Assembly (NCBI GenBank): GCA_016703785.1
Contig: JADJBM010000018.1
Coordinates: forward strand, 8,093 to 72,092
Direction: 5' to 3'
Origin: Betaproteobacteria bacterium
GTDB lineage: Bacteria > Pseudomonadota > Gammaproteobacteria > Burkholderiales > Rhodocyclaceae
Length of the DNA stretch: 64,000 nt
The notes under the pieces are model-generated. The model searched no databases. It was not told the origin of the DNA and saw only the letters and a program-made list of their open reading frames with translations. This document shows positions 60,603 to 64,000 of the stretch, piece after piece. Position 1 is the first letter of the stretch; each line of letters opens with the position of its first letter. The translations under genes were made by a program, and so were the position numbers.

Positions 60603-60849
60603 TCGTGTGGACTGCCGGAATAAATTCCGTCTCGCGGTTTTGGATTTCGTGACATCACCGCCTCCTCTTGCCCAATAATGATGGGAACAACTCCCGCATG
60701 CAGCGCATCCTTGCCTGAACCAAATGGAATATCAAGGCTCGAGGTATGCGATTGAGAGGACAGGGATGGGCCGGCTACAACCGCTTTTGATGCCAGTCCC
60801 AGGGCTTTCTTGCCGTCAACCTGGAGCATCACCGCCTGCCGGAGGGTCG
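60603..60849. other. Short unassigned stretch
   Basis: About 250 bases. The minus strand reads LQVDGKKALGLASKAVVAGPS and DALHAGVVPIIIGQEEA, a coding-like piece that may be the end of the protease gene or the start of the next gene; I cannot tell which. Confidence 0.35.
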
Positions 60850-62237
60850 AGCACGCCCTGCACTACCTGAATCCCGACGGCCCGATCGAAGCTGCCAGCA
60901 TGCGGTCTTCCGAACTTCAGGACAATCTACGGCTTTCCCCGATCCAGCGCAGGCCCTCGACTTTGCAGGGTCCCCCCTCGATGCTGGACATGCCGATATC
61001 CTCCTGTGTAGCCTGCGCAAGGTGAGTAGCGCAGGGCGCTTGGCTCCCGCGCGGCGCCGGCTGGGGGTGATCCGCCAGATCATAAGGCTTTTCACCACCC
61101 TGTTGCCGTCGACCTGCTCCAGGAAAAACCATGGCCTCGATCTCGATCGCCTGGCCGGTCGAGCCGTCCTCGACATAAGGCACCTCGATCTCGGGAAGGC
61201 GATGTCGGCCACTTCGCTGGAAGGTGTCTCGCAAGGCGAACAGGACGCCTGACACGAAAAACGCCATTCCGGCTCAGTGTGCTAGCCGTGGGAGACAGGT
61301 GTCCGCTGATGCGTCGCTCGGCGCCGTTCTCCTCCACCGTCAGGGTGACCGCCTCAGGCGCCCGCGCGAGGTGAAGGGATTGAGCTGGTCGGGTTGGATA
61401 CCCGCCCCGGCATGCCCCCTCCACTGTCTTTGATGATCTGTCCGCCCGTAAGGGAAGCTCCTGCCCGGGCAGAAGGCTTCGGGCAACCTTCACCGTGCGC
61501 TCGCCGTCGAGATTGCGGAAGAAGACAAGGGGAAGCTGCGGCGGCGAGGGATCGCGTCCTGCCTGGAGCAGCTCAGCACGCGGCAGGCCGCTTCTACTGG
61601 GGAAACGGCGAAGCTGGTGTTCTTCGACTTGGGCTCCTTCATCGCGGCGGTGTTGATGCCGACGATCTTCCCACTCGTCAGGCTGATCAGCGGGCCGCCC
61701 GAGTTGCCGCGGTCGACGGGCGCGTCGGTCTGGAGGTACTCGGTGCGGTACTTGCTCGTCACGCCAGAGACGATCCCGCGCGTGCCGGTGTAGTAGAAGC
61801 GCCAGGGATGGCCGGGTAGGCGCGACCGGATGGCCCATGGCCGGGCTCGGTCCCTGGCATTCGAGCTCGGCCGCGGCCAGCCTGCGGCAAACTCTTCCGC
61901 CGCGCCTCGATGACGGCGGAGGTCCAGAATGGATCGACGAATCTGGCGCGCCGGGCCGAACTCCTGGCCATGGAAGGCGACCTGCACCTTGGCCGGCGAG
62001 CGGGAAACCACGTGGGCGTTGGTCATGATCCATCCCCGCTTCGCATCGACGACGAAGCCGGCCCCGATGAGGGTGCCGCGCTTGTCGCCCGCGAACGGCA
62101 CCGGCACCGAAGTCTTGACGCGCACCGTGTAGGCCTGGGCCTTGCGGAAGATGCGCTCGCTGTCGTCCTGGGCCAGGGCGGCGGCCGGAGCCAGCGCCAC
62201 CGTCGCGATAGTCAGCAATCCAAGGGGTTCTTTTCAT
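60850..62237 (-). CDS. Trypsin-like (S1C) serine protease, exported, frame-disrupted
   Basis: ATG at 62237 (MKR), then in a shifted frame the signal peptide LLTIATVALAPAAALAQD. Protease blocks: GTLIGAGFVVDAKRGWIMTNAHVV (catalytic His), a damaged Asp segment, GTRGIVSGVTSKYRTEYLQTDAPVDRGNSGGPLISL (catalytic Ser) and GKIVGINTAAM. The C-terminal part (VTLTVEENGAERRISGHLSPT, EIEVPYVEDGSTGQAIEIEAMVF) looks like extra periplasmic domains. It resembles DegP-type trypsin folds acting in the periplasm. Many indels; the exact end is unclear. Confidence 0.75.
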
Positions 62238-62299
62238 GGGAGTCACATGGGCAGTTGATGAAAGTTGATCCAGCAGCGTGAGGGCTTGCCGGATGAGGC

Positions 62300-62800
62300 C
62301 GGATGGGCCGGAGCGTTGCCGCCCACTTCCCCGCTCATCGGGGCCAGCCGTCCTGCAAGCCGCATCGCCACGTCCTCGGTCAGGCCAGAAGCGGCCGTCA
62401 CTATACCAGGTTGGCGCAGCCCCGGGGAAAACTCGCCGAAGGCCGAGTCGTCGAGCGCCAGCCAGCCTGCCTCGTCCAGGCCTCGGGAGCAGACGAAAGC
62501 CATGATCTCCTGGAAACGATTCGCCGGCCCGCCCGGCACCCAGAGCGGGGTAGTGTCGTCGATCCGCTCCGCGATGTCCCCGGAAAAGCTCGGGCGCAGC
62601 CGCTCGATGGCGAAGTGGTGGCGCCAGCCCAAGAAATGACGATGCGTACCGCCGAACTTTGCCGCATCACTTCCTCGAACAGCGGCCGCCGGCAGAAATG
62701 CTCCGCCTCCAGGCACAGGGACGGTGCAATACGCCAACGAAATCGAGGAAGGGGACCGGCCGGTGCCGGCTCCCCGGACACGTCAGGCAAGGTCATTCCA
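62300..62800 (-). CDS. HAD-fold domain protein, frame-disrupted
   Basis: Shifted minus frames give FLDFVGVLHRP (normally LDFDGVLH, the HAD nucleophile loop; the second Asp reads Val here, maybe an error), CLEAEHFCRRPLFEEVMRQSSAVRIVIS, WRHHFAIERLRPSFSGDIAERI, LWVPGGPANRFQEIMAF and GWLALDDSAF. The order fits small HAD-domain proteins annotated as an RNA-repair-type HAD family. Function unknown. Ends cannot be fixed. Confidence 0.6.
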
Positions 62801-62879
62801 GCGAACCGCCTCGCCTTGACCGGCTCGGCCACTTGTGTATCGCGCGGCTCGTGCCCGGAGTTTGCTGGCGTGGGCATGT

Positions 62880-63490
62880 TTGGTCAGACGCAGTTCGGTC
62901 ATTCGGGCCTCCTGTTTGTCGCGGATGGCCCATTGTTGCAGGGGGCAGTCTCAGGGCGTGAGCCTACTAAATGCAAACGAAAAAGCCTTTTCCGCGCCAT
63001 TCCCCCCCATAGATGGAAGGGTTTACTCAAGATTTCCTTCTTTATATCGGCTATTTTGTTAAAAAAAGAGAAGCTATGAAGAAAATCAGCATTACTCGTC
63101 GAAAGAGATTTGCACGTGAGTTAAGAAAGCAAATAACCTGTTTGTCTGATCAGGAAATTTTGAGCATTGGAGCTGGGCGCAATGCGTTCTCGCTCTTCTA
63201 TGAAGTTGGCGATATTCATCTCGATCCTTATTTTTCTAGGGACTAACCCGATGGCGCTGCTGAGGCGTATTGGCGGCAATTTGGAATGCGGCAAGGAATA
63301 GTTCTGGATCTTGACGACGATCTCCTCGAACTTCCCGAAGAATTAACTGCGTGACGGCGCGGCAGGGGAGGCGTGGGCGGCGAGATGGATAGCGTGGCGT
63401 GACCTATGAACTACCACGACCAATTCATTTGATTAGCTTCTATGTTGTGGAAATTATTGTCCTAAAACTCAACTTGATCCATTTTCACCC
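62880..63490. other. Low-GC stretch with two or three possible tiny genes
   Basis: Notably AT-rich against the rest. A plus frame from ATG 63076 codes MKKISITRRKRFARELRKQI and onward to a stop at 63246 (56 residues); an overlapping frame gives MKLAIFISILIFLGTNPM, a 34-residue signal-like peptide; another piece reads RQGIVLDLDDDLLELPEELTA. None has a recognised family. Read errors make the real boundaries uncertain. Confidence 0.35.
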
Positions 63491-64000
63491 TCATTCCCTA
63501 CCCTCAACCTTTATGCCATTCCACGGCAGCAACCTGTCCCAGAAATGCGCGCCCTGCCCCAGCCTCGCGCTGATCAGTTTCGCCGGATACCGTTCAACCA
63601 TCGCCGCGTGCTCGAAGAACTCCGGCCGCTGCCGCTCTCCCCTCCCGGACATCTCGTAGTGGATGTCGAGCGGCACGGGCGTGTTCGGCGCATACGCCAG
63701 GCGCACCAGGCATTCCTTCGCCCCTGACTGCACCGCCCGCACAGCCGCCTCGCGCCGCATGAAACTCGTGCGGTCAATATTACGGAAGGTGCTTGCCAAC
63801 TCAGCGCGCCGCCGCCAGTAGGGATGCGCGGGCCGTAGAGAATCCATGACGAGCTTGCGCCCGGTCTCAGCCCGTTGTCGCCGTTGCACCGCAAAGCCTG
63901 CACCAGCGGCCCGTTGGGATTGATCGACAGCCCGACCTCCCGCCACGGCGCGCGCCAGCGGGCGTCCGCCGATTGCGCCAGTTCGTACGCCTCGCGCAGC
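63491..64000 (-). CDS. Hypothetical protein, 3' part only, frame-disrupted
   Basis: C-terminal part of a gene that enters from the right edge. It reads LREAYELAQSADARWRAPWREVGLSINPNGPLVQALR at the edge, then, after a shift, KLVMDSLRPAHPYWRRRAELASTFRNIDRTSFMRREAAVRAVQSGAKECLVRLAYAPNTPVPLDIHYEM and a Lys/Glu-rich end at 63491. No family recognised. The regular amphipathic pattern suggests a real protein. Confidence 0.5.
   Translation of the reverse strand, partial: AARGVRTGAIGGRPLARAVAGGRAVDQSQRAAGAGFAVQRRQRAETGRKLVMDSLRPAHPYWRRRAELASTFRNIDRTSFMRREAAVRAVQSGAKECLVRLAYAPNTPVPLDIHYEMSGRGERQRPEFFEHAAMVERYPAKLISARLGQGAHFWDRLLPWNGIKVEGRE

Noticed and set aside
63491..63946. Edge protein as a plasmid replication or conjugation protein
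   Set aside because: No relaxase, Rep or transfer motif can be pointed to, so it is left as hypothetical.

Overview
The window is GC-rich chromosomal DNA whose gene content (TctABC/Bug transport, BenE, MocR, MltA, YacG, a Nudix-ThiE fusion, a dense GlgE/TreYZ operon) best fits a betaproteobacterium, probably near the Rhodocyclales. That placement is inference from gene content and style only. No rRNA, tRNA, CRISPR array or integrase was seen.

Layout. 1-2.9 kb: 3' part of a tripartite tricarboxylate transporter operon (tctC-tctB-tctA). 3.2-6.1 kb: BenE-type transporter divergent from a MocR regulator. 6.3-6.5 kb: decayed fragment of a CHAT-protease gene whose intact relative lies at 18-21 kb. 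6.6-17.7 kb: LysR regulator, branched-chain-type ABC binding protein, PhyH-type dioxygenase, then a translationally coupled one-carbon operon: MetV-MetF fusion, corrinoid protein, UroD-type methyltransferase, MetH-activation-like protein, corrinoid activase with a 2Fe-2S domain, methyl-H4folate methyltransferase and an amidohydrolase. Together these look like a complete demethylation route moving a methyl group from an unknown methylated substrate through a corrinoid protein to tetrahydrofolate. 18-22.3 kb: secreted CHAT protein, RidA, small secreted protein.

22.3-43.6 kb (minus strand) is one about 21-kb run with mostly overlapping stop and start codons: mscS-glgB-glgE-treS/mak-glgC-glgX-treZ-malQ/treY-GH-clc. 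It joins alpha-glucan branching, debranching and maltosyl transfer to three trehalose enzymes, and is flanked by a mechanosensitive channel and a ClC transporter, which suggests glucan/trehalose turnover tied to osmotic state. 43.8-47.5 kb (plus): marR, lapA, GNAT, nitrilase-like hydrolase, patatin lipoprotein. 47.8-50.9 kb: DUF5655 nuclease-like gene and small or unknown genes, ending at a strong hairpin terminator.

From about 51.05 kb to the end nearly every recognisable gene is broken by several one-base indels, mostly in homopolymers. This looks like a drop in assembly quality more than real decay. Reading through the shifts recovers amt, mltA, a DUF815 ATPase, a Nudix-ThiE fusion, yacG, an XRE regulator, an alpha/beta-hydrolase fragment, a trypsin-like protease and a HAD protein. 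The most interesting content here is a hidden two-gene CBASS anti-phage operon (CD-NTase plus a Cap15-like 2TM beta effector, 57.9-59.4 kb). It is flanked by attC-like inverted repeats, so the stretch at 56.8-59.5 kb may be part of an integron cassette array.
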